From Thermoanaerobaculia bacterium (GTDB lineage Bacteria > Acidobacteriota > Thermoanaerobaculia > Multivoradales > JAIOJS01): DNA of 49,833 nucleotides. The translations under genes were made by a program, and so were the position numbers. The stretch covers positions 1 through 49,833 of the forward strand of contig JAUIDB010000030.1 in the NCBI GenBank assembly GCA_030429235.1, written 5' to 3'. The notes beneath the pieces were generated by a model that did not search any database, was not told the origin of the DNA, and saw only the letters and a program-made list of their open reading frames with translations. The first letter of the stretch is position 1. Each line of letters starts with the position of its first letter. Below are positions 34,547 through 42,002 of the stretch, in pieces.

Positions 34547-36261
34547 TCCACGGCCCCGGCACCGATCAGCTCCTCTGCGTGCGAGCGCGAGAGATCGGTG
34601 ATCTCATCGCCCGCCAGCATGCGGGCCACCTCGGCGACCCGCGCCTCGGAGTCGAGTGGGGAGACTTCCACGAAGGTCCTCCCCTGCTCGACCTGCTTGC
34701 GGATCCGAAAGTGCTGATGGCCACAACTCGCGACCTGAGGAAGGTGCGTCACGGCCAGGATCTGACCGCCGCTCGCCAGCCGCCGCAGCTTACGCCCCAC
34801 GGCGGCTGCTTCGCGCCCCCCGATTCCTGCATCTACCTCGTCGAAGACCATGGTGGCTCGGTGGGCAGTGCCGTCGCCCCGCAGAGCCACCTGAAGTGCC
34901 AGGTAGACCCGGGCCAACTCACCCCCCGAGGCGACGCGAGCCAGGGGCCGGCTCGACTCACCAGGGTTGGCGGCAAACTCGAAGACCACCTGGTCGAAAC
35001 CCCAGCTACCGAATTCGACGGGCTCGTCGTCCAAGACCAGCGCACTTCCAGCACGGCTTCGACGCTCCAAGCGGGAACCGAAGCGAGCGCGATCCAGAGC
35101 CAGATCCGACAGTTCCGCCTGCACCCGCTCTGCCAACTCCCGCCCCCAACGCTGGCGTGCGGTCGAGAGTTTCAGGGCCTCCTCGCGGTAGCGATCTAGG
35201 GCTTCGGCCACCTCCGATTCCAACGCTGCGCGCCCTTCTTCGTCGATCTCCAGGCCGCCGAGTTCGGTCCGCGCTTGGTGGCGGTACTCCAGGACCTCTC
35301 GGGTTCCTTGACCGAATCGGCGAAACAACCGCTCGAGTTCCACCAGCCGCTCCTCGACTTGGTCGAGACGTCCAGGGTCGAGCTCAGTCGCGCTGAGTTG
35401 CCGACTCACCGACTCCCCCACGTCCTGGAGTAGGACCCGCGCCTCCTCGATCTCGCTCAACCAGCCGGCGGCCTCCGGCAGCCAGCGCTGCAGTGATTCC
35501 AGTTGTCGTCGGCTCTCTTCGATTCGCTCCAGGGCCGCACCCTCGCCCTCGCTGATTGCCTCCAATCCGCCGGACAGACCAGCCAGGATCGCCTCGGCAT
35601 GACGAAGCTGCTCCCGATCCCGCCGCAGTTCGATCTCCTCGTCTTCGACCGGGTCCACGGCGTCGATCTCGCGGAGCTGGAAGCGCAGCAGATCGATCCG
35701 CTCCAGACGAGTCCGGTCGTCACCGCTGAGTTGCTCCAGACGCGCGCTCAGCTCGAGGTACGAGCGATAGCTGCCCTCCACCCGAGTCAGCAGTTCGGCC
35801 GCTTCGGCCCCGCCCACGCGGTCGAGCCACTCACGTTGTCGCTCCGGCTGGGCGAGGCCGAGTTCGTCCCGCTGACCGTGCAGGGTCATCAGGTAGGGGG
35901 CGAGCTGCGTCAACAGTCTCTGGGTCACCGGCTGGTCCTCGACGAAGATCCGGTTCCGCCCCTGAGCGTGAACCTCCCGCCGGATCACGATCTCGTTCCC
36001 ATCGGCGGTGATCCCAGCTTCGTCCAGAACCTCGCGCCAGCCCGTGCCGGTCGGTTCGAAGACTCCGTGGACCTGCAGGCGATCTGCCCCGGTACGGATC
36101 AAACTGGAGTCGGCCCGTCCCCCCGCCAACAGCGCCAGGGCGTCGACCACCATCGATTTTCCTGCCCCGGTCTCACCGGAGAGCACGTTGAGGCCTTCGC
36201 CGAAGCGAACGCTCGCCTCGGCCAAAACCGCCAGGTTCCGAACGTGGAGATCTCTGAGCAC
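34543..36261 (-). CDS. recN: DNA repair protein RecN
   Basis: A 572-residue SMC-like ATPase that acts early in double-strand-break repair. Walker A is GETGAGKS (29-36). A central coiled-coil region occupies about residues 150-370 (long Glu/Leu/Arg heptads). The C-terminal half has the ABC-type signature ASGGELARVYLALQ and Walker B TMVFDEVDAGIGG, then LAVTHLPQVAS. Length is standard. The GTG at 36261 has AGGA 5 nt upstream, and the FHA-GGDEF gene ends 26 nt before it. Confidence 0.95.
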   Translation of the reverse strand: MLRDLHVRNLAVLAEASVRFGEGLNVLSGETGAGKSMVVDALALLAGGRADSSLIRTGADRLQVHGVFEPTGTGWREVLDEAGITADGNEIVIRREVHAQGRNRIFVEDQPVTQRLLTQLAPYLMTLHGQRDELGLAQPERQREWLDRVGGAEAAELLTRVEGSYRSYLELSARLEQLSGDDRTRLERIDLLRFQLREIDAVDPVEDEEIELRRDREQLRHAEAILAGLSGGLEAISEGEGAALERIEESRRQLESLQRWLPEAAGWLSEIEEARVLLQDVGESVSRQLSATELDPGRLDQVEERLVELERLFRRFGQGTREVLEYRHQARTELGGLEIDEEGRAALESEVAEALDRYREEALKLSTARQRWGRELAERVQAELSDLALDRARFGSRLERRSRAGSALVLDDEPVEFGSWGFDQVVFEFAANPGESSRPLARVASGGELARVYLALQVALRGDGTAHRATMVFDEVDAGIGGREAAAVGRKLRRLASGGQILAVTHLPQVASCGHQHFRIRKQVEQGRTFVEVSPLDSEARVAEVARMLAGDEITDLSRSHAEELIGAGAVE

Positions 36262-36287
36262 CGAAGTCCTACTAGGTCACCTCGGAA

Positions 36288-37352
36288 TCAGGAGGGCCTC
36301 TCCTCCGACCCGGCGACCGACCCATGCTCCGCGGAGTCGTAGGCCGTCGTGCGGTTGCGGCCGTTCTGCTTCGAGAAGTACAAGGCACGGTCGGCCGCTT
36401 CGTAGAGTGCGTCTCCGCGCTTGAATCCGGTCTCGAGTTCGGCGACGCCGAACGAACTGGTAACTGGAACTTCGAAGCCCGCGTAGCGAAACGGCTTGGC
36501 TTCGATTACGGCGCGCAGCTTCTCCGCCAGCTGCACCGCCTTCTCGCGCGGGGTTTCCGGTAGCAAAGCCGCGAACTCCTCACCGCCGACGCGCGCGAAG
36601 ATCTGTTCCGAGCGAAGCAGTTCGCCGACCTTCTCGGTGACGCGCTTCAGCACGTAGTCGCCGCACAGGTGACCGTAGTCGTCGTTGACCTTCTTGAAGC
36701 GGTCGATGTCGAACAGGATGAGAGACAGGGGGCGCCCGTACCGTTCGGCGCGCACCGCCTCGCGCTCGATCTCCTCCTGGAACTTCCGCTTGTTGAAGAT
36801 CTCGGTCAGACCGTCGCGCATGACCAGGTTGTAGATCGCCAGGTGGTAGGCGTTCTCCACATCCTTCTCGTGCAGGAACTTGAAGTGCACCGCCCCCACC
36901 TGGAATCGATCGCCACTGCGCAGGGTGTTCTCCCCCTGGATCAGGCGGTCGTTGATGTAGGTGCCGTTGGTACTGCCGGTGTCTTCGAGCACCACCTCCG
37001 AGCCCCGATGCTCGAGGCGGGCATGGGTTCTAGAAATCGACAGAACCTCGGGGAGCGTGATCTCGGCCGCCGGAGACCGACCGATCTCGATCACCGATCC
37101 CGGACGCAGCCGAAACCTCGTGCCGAGCAAGCGGTTTTCGGGATGGGCAATCAAGATCACGTTGGCTTCGACGCTCGGCGCCTCGACCTGAGGCTCGCGG
37201 TGGGCCAAGGTGGCCTGAAAGGCCTGCGTCCTCCCCGCCTCTCGGAGAGCCGAAATCTCGATACTGTCGGTGCTCGAATCAGACAACTTGGACGAAGACT
37301 TCCTTGAAGATTTGCGACTTCCCGATGACCGTCCAGGACGGCGCGGCTTCAT
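36288..37352 (-). CDS. FHA-domain diguanylate cyclase
   Basis: A 354-residue cytoplasmic protein. A basic, Ser-rich N-terminal tail (residues 1-60) is followed by an FHA phosphothreonine-binding domain (about 65-160; IGRSPAAEITL, SRTHARLE and GSTNGTYIN are diagnostic) and a GGDEF domain with GGEEF at 256-260 and DIDRFKKVND. The position of the inhibitory I-site, five residues before GGEEF, reads RSEQ instead of RxxD, so product inhibition is probably lost. Output would be c-di-GMP made in response to Ser/Thr kinase signalling. A TTG codon directly before the ATG is an alternative start. It leads the run recN-tsaC-S55-propeller-coaD-add. Confidence 0.93.
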   Translation of the reverse strand: MKPRRPGRSSGSRKSSRKSSSKLSDSSTDSIEISALREAGRTQAFQATLAHREPQVEAPSVEANVILIAHPENRLLGTRFRLRPGSVIEIGRSPAAEITLPEVLSISRTHARLEHRGSEVVLEDTGSTNGTYINDRLIQGENTLRSGDRFQVGAVHFKFLHEKDVENAYHLAIYNLVMRDGLTEIFNKRKFQEEIEREAVRAERYGRPLSLILFDIDRFKKVNDDYGHLCGDYVLKRVTEKVGELLRSEQIFARVGGEEFAALLPETPREKAVQLAEKLRAVIEAKPFRYAGFEVPVTSSFGVAELETGFKRGDALYEAADRALYFSKQNGRNRTTAYDSAEHGSVAGSEERPS

Positions 37353-37534
37353 CAAAACAGAGAATTCCTCTTGGTCGAACCGGGGCCGAGCTTAGCACAG
37401 CGATGGTATCGAAGGGGGTCCAGGGGATCGCCGTGGCGCCACCCTTCGGACCCGAGCCAGGCCTCGTACCGCGAGGCTGTGACCACCGGCAGAGGCTGTC
37501 GGTTGACCGGCTTCATTCCCGAGCACCGAGCGCC

Positions 37535-37540
37535 TACAAT
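37535..37540 (+). promoter_or_regulatory. -10-like TACAAT immediately before the amidotransferase start
   Basis: TACAAT ends 7 nt before the ATG at 37548 and no Shine-Dalgarno is present between them, fitting a leaderless transcript. A weak -35 match (TTCATT at 37512-37517) lies 17 nt upstream. It also decides the start codon: the frame is open to 37371, but the upstream part would include this promoter. Confidence 0.45.
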
Positions 37541-37547
37541 CACCTCG

Positions 37548-38333
37548 ATGAGACGACCGACCTCACTCCGAGCTCTCCTGCTCCAGGTCCGCGACGCAGC
37601 GGCTCCGGCCCAACACGAGCGCCTCTGTTTCCTCGAACGGCTCCGACTGCCGCCGGAACAACTCGTCTCGGTGAACGTCGTGACCGATCGGCTACCGAGC
37701 CTCGATGAGGTCCGAGCCTTCGACCTCGTCTTCCTGGGCGGTGCGGGGCGCCACTCGGCCTGCGACCACGAGCACTTCACCGACGCTCTCGAACAGCTGG
37801 TGCGAGACCTGGTCCGGGTGGGAGTTCCGTTCTTCGGCTCCTGCTACGGGCACCAGTTCCTGGTTCGGGCCCTGGGCGGTCGGGTCATCCACGACCAGAG
37901 CCGAGAGGAGGTCGGGACCTTCGAGATCGAGCTCACCGCCGACGGCACTTCCGATCCGTTGCTCCTCGGACTGCCGCGACGCTTCGACGTCCACCTCGGT
38001 CATCACGATCGGGTGGTCGACCTGCCCCCCAACATCGTGCCACTGGCCCACAGTGCACGCTGCCCGAATCAGCTGATTCGCGTGGTCGACAAACCCGTGT
38101 ACGGATCGCAGTTCCACAGCGAGATGACGCTACAGCACATTCGGGAGCGTCTCTTGATGTACGCCGACGAGTACCTCGAAGACGACGGCGAGAGCCTCTC
38201 GAGCCTGCTACGGGCGACGAGCTACGCGGACGGTCTACTGCGACGCTTTCTCGATCTCTGTCTCGAACAGCGCGCTAGTCAGGCGGTCCGATCAACTCCC
38301 GAGCCCGTCGTGTCGCTTCCATCACCGCCTTGA
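37548..38333 (+). CDS. Class I glutamine amidotransferase-like protein
   Basis: A 261-residue protein with the triad of class I amidotransferases: Cys99 in FFGSCYGHQ, His190 and Glu192 in GSQFHSE. It resembles the free-standing GuaA-like amidotransferase (COG0518) group rather than a GMP synthetase, as there is no synthetase domain. Hydrolysis of a gamma-glutamyl or glutamine substrate is expected; partner unknown. The first 60 residues include the family strand FDLVFLGGAG. The 3' end overlaps the convergent proC gene by 59 bp. Confidence 0.85.
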   Translation: MRRPTSLRALLLQVRDAAAPAQHERLCFLERLRLPPEQLVSVNVVTDRLPSLDEVRAFDLVFLGGAGRHSACDHEHFTDALEQLVRDLVRVGVPFFGSCYGHQFLVRALGGRVIHDQSREEVGTFEIELTADGTSDPLLLGLPRRFDVHLGHHDRVVDLPPNIVPLAHSARCPNQLIRVVDKPVYGSQFHSEMTLQHIRERLLMYADEYLEDDGESLSSLLRATSYADGLLRRFLDLCLEQRASQAVRSTPEPVVSLPSPP

Positions 38334-39090
38334 TCAAGGTGACCCGCAAGCCGCCTTCCTCGAGGGTCAGGAGCCCATCGACGGTGCACCCGGCCGGCGT
38401 CGTTACCGCGTCCTTGAGGAGCGCTGGGTGTTGCCCGGTCTCGAGGACCATCTGCGCCGCGCCGAGGACCGTCTGAGCGGCCAGTTCCGTCGCCACCGAC
38501 CGCGGCAACCCCGCTTTCACGCCTCCCTCTGCCAGCGACTCGATGACGACGTAGATGAAGGCCGGACCACTGGCCGAAAGGCCGGTGACGGCGTCCATGT
38601 GGTGTTCGTCGAGACGCTGCACCCGACCCAGCGGCCGGAAGAGAGTCTCGACCAGATCCATATGGGCTTCCGATGCCCAACGCCCGGCCGAAAGGACCGA
38701 CATTCCGGCATTGACCAGGGAGGGTGTGTTGGGCATGACTCGGATGACCGGCACGCCATCGCCCGCGGAGGCCTCCAGACGTGCGGTGGTGGCCGACGCC
38801 ACGATCGAAACCACCAGCTGGTCGGCATGCAGGACGTCCCGAACCTCACTCAGCACCTCAGCGGCCTGGTAGGGCTTGACGCACAGCAGAACGGTCGATG
38901 CCTCGCGAACCGCGGTCGGGTTGTCGAGCTCGACCGCCACGCCGAGTTCCTGCTCCAACAAGTCGAGACGACTCCGGTGGGCGGCGGTGGCGACGATCTG
39001 TTGCGGTTCGAGCACCCCACCGTCCAGCCAGCCTCGGATGAGCGTGCCGCCCATCTTGCCCGCTCCGAGCACGGCGACTTCGTAGCTCAC
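38275..39090 (-). CDS. proC: Pyrroline-5-carboxylate reductase
   Basis: A 271-residue NAD(P)H enzyme for the last step of proline synthesis. It has the N-terminal Rossmann fingerprint VLGAGKMGG (7-15), VIRVMPNTPSLVNAGMS, and the C-terminal signature DAVTTPAGCTVDGLLTLEEGG. The GTG start at 39090 overlaps the stop of proline dehydrogenase (GTGA). The frame stays open upstream across the dehydrogenase gene, but that part is a shadow. Its 3' end overlaps a convergent gene by 59 bp. Confidence 0.95.
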   Translation of the reverse strand: MSYEVAVLGAGKMGGTLIRGWLDGGVLEPQQIVATAAHRSRLDLLEQELGVAVELDNPTAVREASTVLLCVKPYQAAEVLSEVRDVLHADQLVVSIVASATTARLEASAGDGVPVIRVMPNTPSLVNAGMSVLSAGRWASEAHMDLVETLFRPLGRVQRLDEHHMDAVTGLSASGPAFIYVVIESLAEGGVKAGLPRSVATELAAQTVLGAAQMVLETGQHPALLKDAVTTPAGCTVDGLLTLEEGGLRVTLIKAVMEATRRARELIGPPD

Positions 39091-39992
39091 GAGCCCCCCA
39101 ATCCCAAGACCGCGCGTGCCACGTGGCCGGCGATCTCCGGATTCTCGCGCAGCCGGCGGATCGAGTACTCGTACCAGTCCTTGCCGTAGGGAACGTAGAT
39201 CCGGACCCGATGCCCCTGCTCGATCAGAATGTCGCGCAGCTCTTCGTCGACCCCGAGGAGCATCTGGAACTCGTAGCGATCCCGAGGCACCCCCAGGGAT
39301 TCCACCAGCCCGGTCGCCCGAGCGACGAGGTACTCGTCGTGCGTCGCGATCGCGGTGTACACCCCCTGGCGCAAGAGCTTCTCGAGTGCGATGACGAAGT
39401 TGGCCCGCACCGTTTCGTAGCCCTTCCAGGCGATGCTCCGGGCCTCGATGTAGATCCCCTTGCACAGCCGGATGTTGGCGCCTTGCTCGGGCAGGCTGCT
39501 GATGTCGTCCAGGGTACGGCGCATGTAGGCCTGGAGCACCGTACCGACGCAACCGTGTTTCTCCTGCAAGTCCCAGTAGGTGCGCAAGGTGGCATCGGTG
39601 GTCGTGGCATCTTCCATGTCGATCCGCAGGAAGTTCTTCAACTCTCGCGCCTTGGTGGCGAGAATGTCCAGGCAGTCACGGCAGAACATCTCGTCCTGGC
39701 CGAGCATCAACATCGTCGGCTTGATCGACACGTTCGAATCGAGATTCTCTTCGGCGATCCGATCGTAGACTCGGTTGTACTCTTCGACGTAGCCGAGCGC
39801 CGTCTCCTGTTCGCCGACCCCCTCCCCCAGGACATCGATGGTGGCCATGGCGCCGAGTTCGTTGAGCCGGCGCACGGTACGGACCGCATCCTCCAGGGTC
39901 GGCCCGGCCACGTAGCGCTTGGCGACCCGCCACACGACGAAGCGCGGGGCCAGGGGTAGGGTGCGAACCAGGATCGTGTTGAACAGGCTCAT
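39087..39992 (-). CDS. Monofunctional proline dehydrogenase
   Basis: A 301-residue FAD-dependent (beta/alpha)8-barrel enzyme oxidising proline to pyrroline-5-carboxylate and passing electrons to quinone. Family segments are NVSIKPTMLML, FLRIDMED, IRLCKGIY, ATHDEYLV, YEFQMLLGV and the C-terminal YVPYGKDWYEYSIRRLRENP, whose Arg pair binds the proline carboxylate. It resembles Thermus/Deinococcus-type stand-alone dehydrogenases; no P5C dehydrogenase is adjacent. TAAGAT lies 9 nt before the ATG. Translationally coupled to proC, which runs the reverse chemistry. Confidence 0.92.
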   Translation of the reverse strand: MSLFNTILVRTLPLAPRFVVWRVAKRYVAGPTLEDAVRTVRRLNELGAMATIDVLGEGVGEQETALGYVEEYNRVYDRIAEENLDSNVSIKPTMLMLGQDEMFCRDCLDILATKARELKNFLRIDMEDATTTDATLRTYWDLQEKHGCVGTVLQAYMRRTLDDISSLPEQGANIRLCKGIYIEARSIAWKGYETVRANFVIALEKLLRQGVYTAIATHDEYLVARATGLVESLGVPRDRYEFQMLLGVDEELRDILIEQGHRVRIYVPYGKDWYEYSIRRLRENPEIAGHVARAVLGLGGS

Positions 39993-40077
39993 CGCCGAGT
40001 GATCTTACTGAGAAGCGATCGCCTACGGTACCCGAGCCGACCGAGGTGAGGCGGGACGACGAGGCAACCGGGAGCGA

Positions 40078-41403
40078 TCACACCGCCACAGAACCGTTGG
40101 CGTCTTCCTGCACCCAACGCACCGACTTCGAGCAGGGACATACGCCCCCGACGTGCCGCAAGTTGGGCATCTCGCGAGAGGCGGCTCCGCCGTCGAGCTC
40201 GCCGGCGTGCACCTTCCGCAGAAGGTCGATGTACCCCTTGAAGTCCCGCCCGGCGGTGTACTGCTCGGGGAGGTTCCGAACGAGGTGCCGAATGTACTCT
40301 TCCACATCCTCGAAGGTCTCGCCGTCCGCGCCAACGAGTTCCCACGCGTGCATCCCACGACGCCGGAAGAACCGCTTGTCCGGCGTACTGATGAGATCCT
40401 CGGGACGTCCCACCCCGTCGACGGTTTCGCCGCCTTCGGTCATCCGACGCAGGACCTCACGGGCTGCCTTGTGGTCTAGCTTCTCGTCGCGGGCGCGGAT
40501 GTAGCGCAGGTTGAGATCTCGCACCACCTTGTCGCACTCGTCGTAGTAGTCCGACTGCGCCTCTCCGTTCTTCATGGGCTTGAGACCGTAGCGGACGTTG
40601 GTACCACCACCCCGCTCGTCACCGAACATCTCTACGCCCCGGGGTAGCCACTTGTTGATGTGCTTCTGCAAAATCTCCATCGTCACGAAGGGCTCGCCCT
40701 TGGCAGACTCCTCCGCCCACCGACGCATGGGCACGACGCCGGTCGCCAGATGGAAGGCCTCCTCGCGCAGCATCTGGGGCATGCTCTCGGCCATCGGCTG
40801 GTAGGCCGAGACCTTCTGCATCGTGAGCTGGTACTTGCCTACCCGGTCGATCAGGGCGCAGAACACGATGTTGTCGACGAAGGAGTCGAAGTCGATGTTG
40901 AAGGCCCCCAGGGTATGCGACCCGGTCCGCATCTGGAGGATCTCTTCGACCATCTCCTCACCGCTCTGATCGCTGACGTTCGACCAGTCGTCCTCCAGCA
41001 AGAGATGGAGCATCTGATAACCGTGCCGTAGCTCTTCGGCCATCATGCGCAGGACCCAGAACTGATCCTGCTCGCTCTGGGCTCGAGCCAGCGTCAACTG
41101 GTGCTGCTGGATCGACCCGAACTCGGTGCTCGCCTGTGCCTTGACCGCCCCGAGCAGATGCGATGCCTGCTGCGGTTTCATGTCGCAAGCCTTGGTGTAC
41201 TTGGGCTTACCCTCTTCCTCCCCGCACTCGATGATGCCGCACATGCCGCACTCGCGATGGGCCACCAGTTCGAACCGCTCGTCCTTCGGGAAGTACTTCT
41301 CCCAATTGTCGATCAGGAACTGGTAGTCGGGAAGAAACCGCTCGCGCCAGCTCTCCACCGCGCTGTGGAAGCGATTCGGAAGTCGGGTCGTGGTCGTGCT
41401 CAT
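40078..41403 (-). CDS. Ferritin-like di-iron oxygenase-type protein (PaaA/BoxB group)
   Basis: A 441-residue protein of the phenylacetyl-CoA/benzoyl-CoA epoxidase di-iron fold. Likely iron ligands are Glu94 (STEFGS), Glu124 and His127 (EELRH), an Asp or Glu in the helix around Asp186, and Glu215 with His218 (EEAFH). Unusual extras are an N-terminal cysteine group, Cys52, Cys55, Cys60 and Cys73 (HRECGMCGIIEC...), and a C-terminal Cys-Pro-Cys (422-424), which could hold an Fe-S cluster or zinc. None of the PaaB, C, D, E or BoxA, C partners is nearby, so substrate and electron donor are unknown. It starts 9 nt after a GNAT gene and is probably co-transcribed with it. Confidence 0.78.
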   Translation of the reverse strand: MSTTTTRLPNRFHSAVESWRERFLPDYQFLIDNWEKYFPKDERFELVAHRECGMCGIIECGEEEGKPKYTKACDMKPQQASHLLGAVKAQASTEFGSIQQHQLTLARAQSEQDQFWVLRMMAEELRHGYQMLHLLLEDDWSNVSDQSGEEMVEEILQMRTGSHTLGAFNIDFDSFVDNIVFCALIDRVGKYQLTMQKVSAYQPMAESMPQMLREEAFHLATGVVPMRRWAEESAKGEPFVTMEILQKHINKWLPRGVEMFGDERGGGTNVRYGLKPMKNGEAQSDYYDECDKVVRDLNLRYIRARDEKLDHKAAREVLRRMTEGGETVDGVGRPEDLISTPDKRFFRRRGMHAWELVGADGETFEDVEEYIRHLVRNLPEQYTAGRDFKGYIDLLRKVHAGELDGGAASREMPNLRHVGGVCPCSKSVRWVQEDANGSVAV

Positions 41404-41412
41404 GCTGGCTCC

Positions 41413-41847
41413 TCAGCGATCGAGGTGAAGGGCGAGGGAGGTGACGGGGGCAGGCTCGAAGCCGAGCGCCCGGAAGAAACCGGAGACCTGGGGCATGCCT
41501 TCGTCGACCATGGTGCGAACGGTCTTGGCGCCACGGGACCGGAAGCGCTGCCACATCTCTTCGGCGAGACGGCGGCCGATCGACTGACCGCGGTGGTCGG
41601 GGTCGACGCCAAGTACCTCGACCCAACCCGTGGGCTCCTCGAGGCCGAACTCGCCGGATCGGACTTCGCCGAGCAGGAACCCCACCACACTGCCGTCGAT
41701 CTCGGCCACCAACGAGACCTCGGGATCACGACGGATGTAGTAGACGATTCTCCGCTCCCACACGTCGGGGCGATAGGTCCCCCCGATCTTCTCGTCGATG
41801 GCGGCAATGTCCTCGAGATCGAGATCTTCGACCGGTCTGATCTTCAT
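41413..41847 (-). CDS. GNAT-family N-acetyltransferase
   Basis: A 144-residue acetyltransferase of RimI-like size. The N-terminus MKIRPVEDLDLEDIAAID and the acetyl-CoA loop VLGVDPDHRGQSIGRRLAEEM (motif A, RGxxIG) are typical; the C-terminal FRALGFEPAP is the family end. The acceptor is unknown. The ATG at 41847 has GAGGA 8 nt upstream. It lies directly upstream of the di-iron protein, which may be its partner or target. Confidence 0.88.
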   Translation of the reverse strand: MKIRPVEDLDLEDIAAIDEKIGGTYRPDVWERRIVYYIRRDPEVSLVAEIDGSVVGFLLGEVRSGEFGLEEPTGWVEVLGVDPDHRGQSIGRRLAEEMWQRFRSRGAKTVRTMVDEGMPQVSGFFRALGFEPAPVTSLALHLDR

Positions 41848-42002
41848 CGCTAGAGTCCTCACTGCGCCCGAGGGGGCGTTTGCATGTACGTATCGGCCGC
41901 ATGTCGGGACGTCCACGATCCGCTGCTGGTAGCTCGACCGAGGTCGGATGCAGCTCCGGCGGCTGGCTTCATTCTACCGATGGCGCGGTCCCGGGCGCAA
42001 CG

